Shown here in pieces: positions 25,094 through 37,200 of a stretch of DNA of 64,000 bases. The notes below the pieces were generated by a model. That model did not search any database, had not been told where the DNA came from, and saw nothing but the letters and a program-made list of their open reading frames with translations. Source of the DNA: Galbula dea (taxonomy: Eukaryota > Chordata > Aves > Piciformes > Galbulidae). Position 1 is the first letter of the stretch. Each line of letters starts with the position of its first letter. A program made the translations under genes and the position numbers. The stretch spans positions 992,001 through 1,056,000 of the forward strand of contig VWZX01010541.1 in NCBI GenBank assembly GCA_013399015.1. Reading direction: 5' to 3'.

Positions 25094-28000
25094 TTCCACT
25101 TCAGAAGGAAAACTTCACTTGGCAGGAACTAGAGCTAGCTTTCTCATAGATCAGCTGAAATAAGGCCTTTTAAGTCTCACGAGATGTATATACCATCACT
25201 GCCTTCTGCTTCAAGTACACATCTTCAGGTCTGCCTTTTCTAACATAAGCACACAAAAAAACCACTCCAAATGAACTCTGCTAAACTAAGTTACCTCACT
25301 TCGTACCCAGCTCTCTGAGGCTGAGAGGGAAGCACACAGAGCAGATGTTAACCGTGCCACTTAATGCACGACTGGGTGGATGCTGTAGTACTGTGGGTGG
25401 TTTAAAACTGAGAAGAACACCACCCTACAGCTGCAGAACAGCCAAACTCTGCCACTGCTCTCACTGCAGATTTGGCATTTGTATGAAGTTACTCATATAA
25501 GAGAAAGATCCTTTTAAAATAGCCTCATACCTAAAAGGTATTAACCAAGCATTCAAATCACTAGTGAAGAATCAGAAGACAAGTTTAAGACAGTACTTGG
25601 TAATGCTAAAACATAACCATTCTATCTGATATACCTGAAGCACTCTCTATACTAGCTTGGATGTATTCCTCTATTTTTGCTCTTCACTAAAATATTAGAA
25701 CTCTCTTTTAAAATCTTTTGCTATTAAAAATTATTCACATTGAAAACTCTGCAAGTATTTTTCACTTCAAACAAAACTTCCAAAATTCTAATTAAATTTG
25801 AGTTATGTGGATGGTTAGGATACATGATACACTTCTGAACCCTCCCTGAACAAATGTAAACCTCTAAAGCAAGGCTGCAGCGTGAATGACTGAAAAATTC
25901 ACATCAAATGTTTGTATTAAATATTTGTACCTACTTGTTTAAATATGCATGTGCCCAAAGAATCCTGAAAGCAAAGGTGCATGGAAAGTAAAAATAAAAT
26001 GTTTATAAACACAGTGGAAATTTAATTTGGTTTTAAATGAGAATGAAAACATGTTGAAGATGTTGCTCTATTTTCTCGTTCTCAGGGCATTTGGCAGATG
26101 CTCAGTGAAGAAATGCATTTGAAATAGGAAAGAATCTAACACTTCTTCAGTATTCCAAGTGGAACACTACAAATGGGTTATGAGCTACACTGATATTTCT
26201 TCTCCTGCAAATGCTAACCTACATACTGCACCTAACACTGGCTTTAAAGGAACTTTAACCTTAAAAGCAGTCATAAGATTCTTCAGTTGGAATAGAAGCA
26301 GCATTCTGTGAGCAGTGCATCAAAATTTAAGAGATTTAAATGATCACTTCAGGCTCTTTTTGGGTTACAACTCTGTGCACTTACAAAAAATGCCAGAAGA
26401 CCACAACTGGTCAAGAAATTCAGTTTTACATCCCATGGACTAGATGGTAACAGCAGAGTATAGCCACATTTTCAATTTCAAATTATATTATACCATAAAA
26501 ACTTACTCAGAACTGTGTCTGAAACCTAATCATTTCAGACACAGTGGTAGGTAAAACCCTATTTCCTTTCATTTGAGTTAAGTCATTAATGTTTCTGTGA
26601 CAACTACAGTACATCAAAACTGAGAGCATTAATCTAATCAGTCTCCTGACATGCTTTTAACTTTTCAATTCTTTCCTTATAAAACTGGCTAATGTAAATT
26701 GCACTGTAATAGTCTGTGTGTGTTTTGGCCTTATTGTTCTTATCACAGAATTCAAAATAACAAGAAGATATCTAGGTTTCAAGTATTAATATAAGACTAT
26801 TTTCAAAATCAGTAGCAATTAATGAGATTAATTAGGCATAAACAATGATACTGAAATATTTCCTTCAAGGGAAGTATTTTCAGTAAAGAGCTGTGATGGG
26901 TTTGGCAGGTGCTTTGGCATTTGTTGTCCAATGTCAAGCGGCTTTTTGTGCAGCAGTTTTACACACAGTTCTGCAGTGAGCACTTTTGTGAGTAAGAGCT
27001 GAACAGTAAGAGATTTAGGCAGTGCATAAGATGGGAGGGAGGCTCTGTCTTCAGTCTGTGTGATCACAGCCTCACTGAAACCAGCAGGAGTTTTTGGTGG
27101 GCACGGCAAGCAGGACAGATCATCTGACACGTGCTTGACGTTTAAATATCCTTTTCCACAATTTAACACAACTGCAAGTGTGGACAAAAGGTAGAGAAAA
27201 ACCCACAGAAAATGATGTCTCTTTTTTTTCTAGATTGGTTAGAAATATGTAAGTAATTGACATGGTTTGATTCAGTGACCTGTATTCATCAATACTAAAT
27301 GCAATGGTAATATAGTAACATTCACAACCTTTTAATCTAATTCAGTCTTCTGTAGAAATAAGATTCTGTGAATGAATACATGAAAGTGCTTTTAAAATAT
27401 TATTTAGAAATAATTTTGAATTCAGTATTATTCATTACCACATAAACTAAGCTCACGCTTCCCTTTTTCTTCTGATGGTACCAATGAATTACTCTCCTGT
27501 GTGGGCTTAAACTCATAGCCATTGGTCTATCACCTTACACAGTCTCTAAAGGATCACGATTTCATCAGTTTGACCAAACACACAGCCAGAAAAAGGTACG
27601 TCAATCCACTTGCATATTTGCAGTGTTGATAACAAAGGCAGTAAGTTTAGTATTTTACAGGTTTTCTTTTTGGTTTTAATTGGAATGAAATAAAGTGGAG
27701 CAAAGCAAGGAGGCTCCCTGAAGAACTAGTCACTAAACTTTAACACATACTGACTTTACTTACTTGTAAGCAACCTGCTGGCCAGAGGGGTTTCTATTCA
27801 TTATTTCAGAAGCTAAAAGCATGCTGCCTCTGCACCACACACAAAAACCAAGAGTGACATTTCATTGCAGTCACTGGCTTCTAGCACCTGCCAAGCACAG
27901 GTCAGTGCACAGAAACTGGTACCAAGCAGTTCTGTGGTTGTTACCAGCAGGAAATTAAAAGCTCTGTCTTCAGACAGTTTGTTCAATGTTTTGGACCTGC

Positions 28001-30230
28001 ACCTAGAACATCATCACAACTTCATGCTCACCAGATGCATTTTGCTTATGCTTCTCACAATGCAAGAAAGGCCTTATGTACAACACCATCCTTCACAGGA
28101 CACCACAGTGGAGAACAGGGGACCAAAACACGAGCAGGAAAGCAGCTAGAGTGCAATGTAACTGAGCCAATTCTTTCTTTAACATTCAGTCCCGTAAGAC
28201 ACTTTACAACTCCAGAGTTTTAAAACTCAGGATTATTGACAGCAGCCAAGGCCAACATCTGAAAGGAGGGGGTCAAGAGGATGAAGCCAGGCTCCTATCC
28301 AAGTGCCAAGCAATAGGACATGAGACAACAGCCACAAACGGGAACACTGGAGATTCCACCTAAACATGAGGAGAAACTTCTTCACTGTGAGGGTGCCAAA
28401 GCCCTGGCCCAGGCTGCCAGAGAGGTTGTGGAGTCTTCTTCTCTGGAAAGATTCCAAACTCACCTGGACACAATCCTGAGTAATGCACTCCATGTGACCC
28501 TGCTAGAGCAGAGGGATTGGACTAGATGACCTCTGGTGGTCCCTTCCACCTTACCTATACCGTGATTCTGTGTTAAGCTGAGATGCCAGTCTCCATGCAC
28601 TCAAAGTTGGCTTGCAGGGCTTACATGACCTCACAGATGGAGTATGCTTTTGTAAATACAAATGCAAAACAGAAAGGGTGATCCATTTTCCCTCCTTACT
28701 GGATTATGAAAAAATACCTAACAATATTTTCAATGCATAAAGGTAAACAAAATAGGAGCTTCCCAACCAGTTAAGAACCTCCCAGCTATGCTTCTGACTC
28801 AAGAAGTGCATACCAATTAGCAGGTAAAATAACAGCAAATTTGTTATTTCAGTGATAGTAAATATTTGGATTTTATTGTTATTTGAATTACAGGTCAGAA
28901 CAATTATCTATTTAATCCTATTTCCCACCAATGAAGCAAAAGGCTAGACCTATTTATAAAATTTACTTTTAATGTAACTTAGGAGTTGGACTCCCCAGTT
29001 ACAGTCCTTTTAAAAGAAGCCGGTTTCAGGCAGTGCCAGCCTTGCAAATCCTCTAAGATGTTTCACTTAACAACTGTCATATTTCAATGGCAGTTTTCAA
29101 AATCAAGGCCACCATGCTCAGTAGGCACAGTTTTGACAATACTGATGAACTATGATTCTGGTCTGGAAAGTGCAAAAGGAATGTGAGGAAACATTCAAAG
29201 CAATTATCTTGAATGGATTTTGCAAGTATGTGGTGAAGTGAACCACAAAAAAATTAAACCTACCATGGTAAGAACATAAGCATGTTTCAACTGGGAACAA
29301 ACACAGTACCATCATATTTAAAACAGCTAATGGTAAACAGCAAATCAAGTGAGATACAATGTTGCCATGCTACTGAATTGCATTTACAGTAGGTAAATGA
29401 CAGTCACATTTCAAAAGATGAGCAAAGGATGACTCATCCTAACTTATGTCCTGCTTTAACTTATTTTAAATTCTAAACCACTGTTTGTCAGCTCCCTGAT
29501 TAATGACATACTAGTCTGGTACAGGAGTTTCAAACACTTAGCTGATAAAGAGATGCACAGCTAGGTTAGGACATTACAAAACTTTTTAACACTATGCATC
29601 TTCTAATTTTAAGCAAATACACATTTTGTCCTTACACCTAACTCCCACTTGCCAGATTTTCTATACTGAGAGGGGTGCCATTGGCTGTGCAGAACTCAGC
29701 AAAAACCAGCATCCAAAAACCAGTCACAGTTTGAAGAGACTGGCATAATCTCAAGGACATGTTTGCAAAGTGACCACGGGAACTTCCTGGCTAGTGAACC
29801 CGTACGAATACAGAACAAATCTCCTTGCTGGCTCTGCACTTCCAAAGCATTCAGATTCTGTACAAGCCTCGCTCGCAGTGCAGAGAACCTGTGTGCTTCA
29901 GAGAAGATGGAAAATAACTTCTTCAGTGGAGGTTTTTATTTGTGCCGACATACTTTTTGTTACCACCACTGGAACAAGTGGGTTTTCTTTTGTACAGAGC
30001 AATCTTTCCCAGGTGAAAACCATGAAGCTTCTGGATATGAAAGGTTATCTCCTTCCTCTGTTTGTGGGGCTCAAAGACAATGAGTGCTTGAAAGGATAAA
30101 AGGCACGTATGAAGTTGTGCTCTAAGACAGATGGCACCAAACACACAGGATACACTTCTGCCACCTTTAGAAGGAGCTAATAAAGGAACTAAAAGCTTCT
30201 CCAAACAGAAACTGAAAAAAAACCCACCCA
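25094..30230. other. Intronic stretch; one longer anonymous frame
   Basis: Holds the CR1 at 28255 and otherwise unique-looking sequence. A 119-codon minus-strand frame at 26828-27187 begins at a TTG, not an ATG. It has fairly balanced amino-acid composition but no family resemblance, so it is not called as a gene. Confidence 0.45.
28255..28575 (+). mobile_element. CR1 LINE 3' end (plus)
   Basis: Forward CR1: CCACCTAAACATGAGGAGAA, then AACTTCTTCACTGTGAGGGT, GCCAGAGAGGTTGTGGAGTC, and the terminal GATTGGACTAGATGACCTC with TCCCTTCCA and GTGATTCTGTG. The 5' limit is uncertain and may begin near 28240. Confidence 0.9.
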
Positions 30231-30255
30231 CAACAACAGCAACAACAACAACAAC
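30231..30255. repeat. (CAA)n microsatellite
   Basis: Eight CAA-type units with one CAG interruption, preceded by an A-rich stretch (30215-30223). Confidence 0.85.
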
Positions 30256-30714
30256 CCAAAAAAATCAAAATGTGACAATCTTATTGCTGGTACCACTTCA
30301 GGCAGAGCTGTGGGCGCCCTGGATGCTGGGTGCAGTCACAAAGCACAGTCCCTAAGAGCTGATTATCCAAGTACAGGACTCACCACCATACACGAACACT
30401 GACAGATGGGAGAGCAGAAGGACAGGATGAGTCAGTATTGGTCCCTATGTCAAAAGAGCTGGCAGAGGAAGCCCCAGGTAGAACTGCAGGTCCACCAAGG
30501 GAGAGTCACATAATGAGGAAGAGCCAAAGTTGTCACTGCCTCCAGAACTGTGATTAAAGCATTCATTAGCCTGGGCATGCAATGTTTTACTGTATTAGGT
30601 ACCAAAGATGGAGGTAAATTTAAGAAAATTGAGAAGAAAGAAGAATTTAAGCAAACATGGGTCACACCAGACCAGTGGCAGGAGCCTCCAGTGATGAACT
30701 GTTTTATCTAAACA

Positions 30715-31250
30715 AAGGGAGGCATAGTTGATCTAAATTTCAATAAAGCATTTGATACAAAGTCAAATGGGAAATCACTGGTTAAACTGAAGAAGGTTTC
30801 TCCAGCAACCAAGCTGAAGAAAAGGCAGGAAAATATTTATCTGAGCAAGGTACTAGCAGCCAAAAGGAGGATGACTAATCAAGTTTCACAGAACTAGGAT
30901 TAGGATTTCCTGTACTTATCATTTATCTCAATAGCCTTTACACAAGAAGCGTAGTTGTGATGAGGAAGTTTTCTTGCGATACAAATTTGCAAGGCAAGGT
31001 CAATTAAGAGACAGATTGGACTGTACACAAAGTCAAATGACCTTGAGTAACACAGTAAGATTACATTCAGTAGTACAAAATGTAATGTCAGGCAGCTACA
31101 GATTAATAATACCTATTACAAACTACGAGTTCATTACCTGGAAACGAGTGAGGAAATAGAGAGATGAACAGGCCCAAGTCTGCTCATTCCTCACAGTGTA
31201 GCTGTGAGCAACAATTGCAGTCCCAGGATATGGTCAATATTGTGCACTTC
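30715..31250 (+). mobile_element. Ancient L3/CR1-like LINE reverse-transcriptase remnant
   Basis: Translating 30727-30795 on the plus strand gives VDLNFNKAFDTKSNG followed by KSLVKLKK. This matches the conserved 'VDLDFSKAFD' block of CR1/L3-class reverse transcriptases. Downstream sequence (ACAAATTTGCAAGGC, GTAGTACAAAATGTAATGTC, AGGCCCAAGTCTGCTCATTC) is consistent with a decayed 3' continuation. No long frame survives, and the copy looks much older than the other CR1 elements here. Limits are approximate. Confidence 0.6.
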
Positions 31251-34200
31251 TGACTGAGGTGGGAGAACCCTGCCATCGTAAAAGCTCTCTCAAGACCACG
31301 CCTGTATTGACAAAAGCTGTGGACAACCCAGTGAAAGCCTCATGATGTACTCATCTTAAAATATTCAGGTTCTGTAATCAAGTTATACAAACAGGGAGCC
31401 AAGGATGGCCTCAGAAACTACATCAGACTTCTTGTAAAGCACTTTGGCAATGTATATACTGTTACTTTGACTTCACATCTGTACCTATTGTCGTTACATA
31501 CATATTAAAGTTCCATCTAAAAGCCTTCTAAACTGTCATCAATGCAAGGTGTATTAAACAAAGACAGGAAATTAATTAATGAGAGAGCAGGAAATAGGGG
31601 TCAGTGATGTTGCAGGAAGAAGGGAGAGAAAAACCTCCTGGCACATTCTGCTGGAGAAAAAGGCCACCAGGATGACCTGGGAATGGAGCCTGCCCCATCT
31701 CACTGGCATTTTCGGCTGAGGGGACCCCGCCACAGATGTTTAGTGGCACTAGCACCACTGTGAACTAAACCAACTCCCACAAGGCCACTCTGGCTAACGC
31801 CACTCATGCTCTTGCCAACAATGTACTGAAGAAGCAAACATGGGAAGACATTTCCTTTCAGCAAGTAGTGATGCAAGGTCTTCCTATACTCACTCACTGC
31901 GGACTCCTCAGGCTGATTTAAGACACAGATAATTTGAGGGAGGCATATCATGTGGTTTACACACAAAGAGAAGAGACTAGCTCTGATGTAGCAACAGGAG
32001 CTCACAGCTCCCTACACTACCTGGAAAGGATCTGCATGTCTCCCTATAAGGAGAGGTCATACAGTTTCCAAAGGTGACTGAACAAACAGTGGCAGCATAT
32101 AAGCCACCTCTCAGGTACTAAAATGCTACACCACCAAAGTTTTGAGAACTTACACATTAAGGGGTTTTTATAACTTGCTGATGTACATTGAGGAAGGCAC
32201 ATCCTGGAGAAACATGCTAATTCCACTTACACATTTCTGGATTTCTGAGCTCTCACACATGGAAACCTAAAGTTGTCTTCAGTTTTTCAAGGAATTTTCT
32301 CAGGGGAAAACCAGAGGTTTTTTTTCCTAGGAGCTCAGCATGCATAGTGTGACACACAAATGTGTAGAGGCAAGCACACAGGCACCCACCAGAGCCACAA
32401 AGCACCGTGGTCATCTCACCTTGGTTTTGGGGAGCAGACCCCAGCCCCCTTTACTAGCCAAACAGACCCCTCCAGGCTATGAGTCATTTCATTTTAGCAT
32501 AAAGGTAAAAAAATAGGTTCTTCTGGGCGTGATTCATCTGTCCTGTTTCTCTGCCTTCCCCACACAGGGAGCCTTGGGTGACTAACTCAGATGTAGACGT
32601 CTACATTTTGCCATAGGAATCCCACTCACAGTCTGTAATTTCCCAAGCATATCATGCAAGAGTATGAGATTTCAAAACTGGAGAGGTAATGGAGACAATT
32701 CCCCTATCCTCCCCCCAGCCATTCCAAGTTAATTATGTATGTTGCTCTTACAATGTCTGTGGTCACTAGGAAGATCTGACAACATACCTAACTACAAGAC
32801 CATCAAAATATTTTCCACATACTACTTTTTTTCTGAAGTTGAAAGTTATTACAAAGCCAAGAAAAAGCTCACAAGGAATATCACACTTTCAGGGAAGGAA
32901 GGACTTAAGATGAAATGATAATTCAGTTGAATTATCTTTGGGAAATCAGCTTTGGGAAAGCACTGAGTGGGATTTTTCATCTTCCTTGGAGGCAGCAGCA
33001 AAGGAGGCACTCTTTCCTTCACCCAGAGAGACCCAGAGAAGGAAGAAATAGCACAAGGGGATGTGTAGGATAAGAAGGAGCATGAAGCAGTTTGGTCGAG
33101 GTTGAGAATCATCAGATTTTTCATTTACAGTGAGGAAAATATATTTCTAATCCTGCTACCCAGACCAGAGTCAGTCTAGAAGCAGAGGCAGGGTCCACTG
33201 GAGCAGCTTCAGCTAGAAGTAAATTTCACTGCTTCTCCTCATTTGCCTCTTCCAACTGCAATGCTTCTCTCTTGTAATTTCCACCTTACTGAACAAAAGC
33301 ACAACTACTTCTTTTTCTGAAATCTGTACTGTTGCTTCTCTGTGTCTAGAGCCAACCCAGCTGATGGACACTGAACACACTACTTCCAAAGAAGCAGGAA
33401 ATCCAAATAAAGCAATGCTGCACAGAAATCTTTGAAGTACTTCAAACCAAAGACAAATCTCAGGACCCCAGGCAATGAGATGCCTCCCACAATAACCTGC
33501 AAGCTTTTGTTTGAGGAAATTGAGTATTTTCAGTGTTCCCCTACAAGGAGGCAGACAAGGACATCACAGTTTATAACTTTGGGAATACCACTGTCACAAA
33601 GTTTTTTCAGTTTTTGTCACTAATATTTACAAGAATTTCCAGAGACATTCTGTTAGCTCACTTGTCTTTTAAAAGCAAAGCACAAGGAAATTTCCATCAT
33701 TAGAGGATTTTCTTTCTTCGCAACCAAGAGCAATGTATTCCTTCTATTAAAATACTTTGCAGACTCATTTTCTTTCAGTACACTTCTAATGCATTTAGGT
33801 CCCAAACCTGTAATGAGCACAGATGCAGGGGTCTGCCCACACACAGCAGGAAAAGGGACATAATTCTGACTCATCTGGTAATTTATGCTCCTATACTGGT
33901 GTTACAATAATGTTAATATTGCATGAAAATATTTCTATAACACTTATACTATTTGTCAAATTGCCACCATGATGCTTACACCATCAGCATATCTCATCCT
34001 CCACAGATCAGAACCCAGCACAGGCGCTTTGGCATTTCCACTGTTCACAATGACCTAAGCCACTGACAGAGCTCAGGCAAGGAGAGAACATTCTGGAGAA
34101 GCAAAATACCCAACTTAGCTGCTGTGAAAGTCTCCCAGTTCTTTGGTGTAAAAGGTAACAACCATACACTCAGCACAGATTTTTGTTACGGGCTAAGAGG

Positions 34201-37200
34201 CTGCTGTCCCTCGTTGAGGTGCACATTCACCTCACATTCCCATCTCTCTTTTACAAATGCAAAAGAAGATAACCAAGACACTCACAAAGTGTACAAGTAA
34301 CTAAAATTGAATTTACACAGGCTTATGCGTAGCAATCTCTGTACAGGACAGGTCTAAAGCAGATGCAGGATAAGCCACACAAAAACCATACAGGAGTTTT
34401 ATGTTTTTATATAAATACTTCAACTTGGCTAAGACAGATTCAGAATTTGCAACCAGAACTGAAACTTTCAGATGGTATTCCTAAAATCTCATTTAATCAA
34501 TTAATTCAGTTAAGGAAAAAAATGCCCCCACCCCAGCTTTTTTCTTTCTAAAAATAACTGATGAAATATCAAGAAGGGGAGATTTGCAGTTTTGACTTGA
34601 ATGCACACAACCAATTTTATGTAAGTTCTGCCACAGTTTGATTCCCTTTTGTTCAAAAGCTCTTTTGCCCTTCCATGCTTGTCTTTCAAATACCTTTATT
34701 CCTTTTGTCATTAAGTATACCAAGGCTTAAGTTACAGAAATGCAGCTCCTAAACTCTCAGTAAGCAGCGGTGGAATTTGCTAGGATACATTTCGTTTTCT
34801 TCAGTGCCAAGAAGACATAAAAAGAAGATTCTCAGATTAAAAAAAAACACCAAACACCACAGGCTGGTTTGACATAAAACTGTTGCTCTCAGTAACAGAT
34901 GAGGTTTTTTAAAAGAAAATCTAACATATTCAAATGACTATATAAAAAGTTTTAACAGATACAAGCATGACAGACATGACTGTGTGACTGCATGCATGTG
35001 GCAGAGTGGGAAGATGTGTACTTATGTACATATGTATGCTACTGGATAAAACAAACTTATGTTTGGGGACAAAATAACTTACACAGATGCAATTCCTAAG
35101 TTCATGTGATCTCCTCTTGGAAAGGTCTGGTTCTTCAATTCTTCTAGATCACTTCCAAGTTTTGCTATTACATCTTAATGTCACTCAAGCCCTAATCCAG
35201 ACAAAACCACTTGGTGCTTGCTGTATTTCTTCTTAAATGATTAAAGAAAAAACATTAATTCTCTTGATTCATTCCTTCCTGCATGAATTTAAAAATAATA
35301 GCAGAAACTACACCACTTACTACCTCTACCTGACTTGTGGCCTTTGGATGTGTGAACACAAGGAGGGTGACGATACTTTGAGGGCCCATGTATCTGGAGA
35401 GCTGTGGTATGAGGAGGGATGGGGAGAAAGGTACCTACAGGCTCATAATTCTTAAGCTAGAAGATGAGAAGTGGCAGCTGAAGTTGATTAGTTCTTCAAT
35501 CACTCCAAGTCATTACTGCATTAAATTAAGATTGCTTGAGGGCACATGGAGCAATTTACCTTGCATGAAACAGGAATTAACAAAACTGCACTGAAGAAAC
35601 CATTATCTGATCCCTGGTTGCAACACTTCACACTTCTTTAGCACCCTTCACCCAAGGATCTCAAAGCATTCAGGGGCCAAAATTTTCTACATATCACTCT
35701 TGACTTTGTTTGCCTAGAGGTTACCTCTTGCACAGATTTGTGTCTACCTAACACTGAAGGTATCTATGAAGCCTTTCGAGGTCCAGTCCAAGACTCTATT
35801 CACAACTGAAGTCTGAAGGTCTGAAAGAAGCAGACCTGCAGGCACAGGTTCATGCTCAGCTGGAAAGTACACTCGGAGGCACACCAAAAGTGTACAAGCA
35901 GGGTATTCATGACACCATGTCTCCAGGTATGCTTCATAGTTCTTACAGCACTCGACAGGGCAAGCACTTGAGAGCACTCTCTGCAGGTGGCTGTATTTGA
36001 GACGACTCCCTTGGAACAGGCAGACACACCCACCCATTATGCTCCTCTCATCCACAAACACACATATTTTGATTATTCTGTCCCTTCTCATTTCCCACAA
36101 AGAAGTTTGTCCTTTCCCTTCCACAGCACACAAGATGCAGTTTAAAATGAAGAAAATGCATAAGACAAAGCCTGTTTCTAGGATGGTATGCCCACGGGGG
36201 AATCCAAAGAGCAGTCTCTGCTGCTCTGTGACAGATTACGGGGCTGCAGAAGTGTAAAGGGATTGTAAAAGCCATGGTCCCATGAAGAGCAGCATTCCTC
36301 CAGGGAGTGAAAGCCGGGAACTGCAGGCAGAGGGTTTAATTTTGCACACATTTAACTGCTGATGTTTCACTTCCAACACACAGTTCCCTTGGTAAGAGGT
36401 GAAATCAGCAGGGCACAACACTGCAGAAGACTCAGGATAGCAGCAGCTGAGGACAGACTTCTGTAGGTCTCCTATAGAGTCGATTGCAGTCTGAGGCAGC
36501 TCAGAACTGCACAGGTACAACATTAATTAGAATTTTATTAATTTCCTCCCCTTTTATATGCAAATTCTTTCCTGTGAACCACAGAATTGCATCCAATGAC
36601 CTAATTTCACACACATTTCTGAACTGGTCTATAACAAATACGCCAGTGTATACACACACAAACACACATATGTATACACACATATGGATTATATAAAACA
36701 CAAACACCCCAGAAAGATCCCATAAATTTCCAGCAGGAGTGGTCAAGACCCTCAACTGTGGTGTGATATATCTTGCTTCAATAGCCTTTTAGTGGATTCA
36801 AATTTGCATTCTCTATTCAAGAGTGTTATCCATCAGGATCGAGAGTATTTGTATATACTGTTTCCCATAGCTGATGCAGCTAATATAAAACTACTGAACT
36901 ACTTACTGCTCAGTGTTTTGGAAATTATAAAACTGCTTTCATAGCTCACTAGTTACACATGCTTGGGAACCTGACTGGGTTCTCTACAACTACCTGAAAG
37001 GAGGCATACTGTTCATTCTGTGTGTAATTCAGGATTAAAAAGATACAGCCCAACTCTGAGGCTGTCAGAGCAGATTTGAAAATGCTCAGACAGCCCTACA
37101 GAATGGGAACATTCAGCCATCTCCAACCTCTCCTACCCAAGCACTTCTATAGCAAAGAAAATAAGAGACTGAAGGAAGCTACAGCCATTAAGCCTTAACT

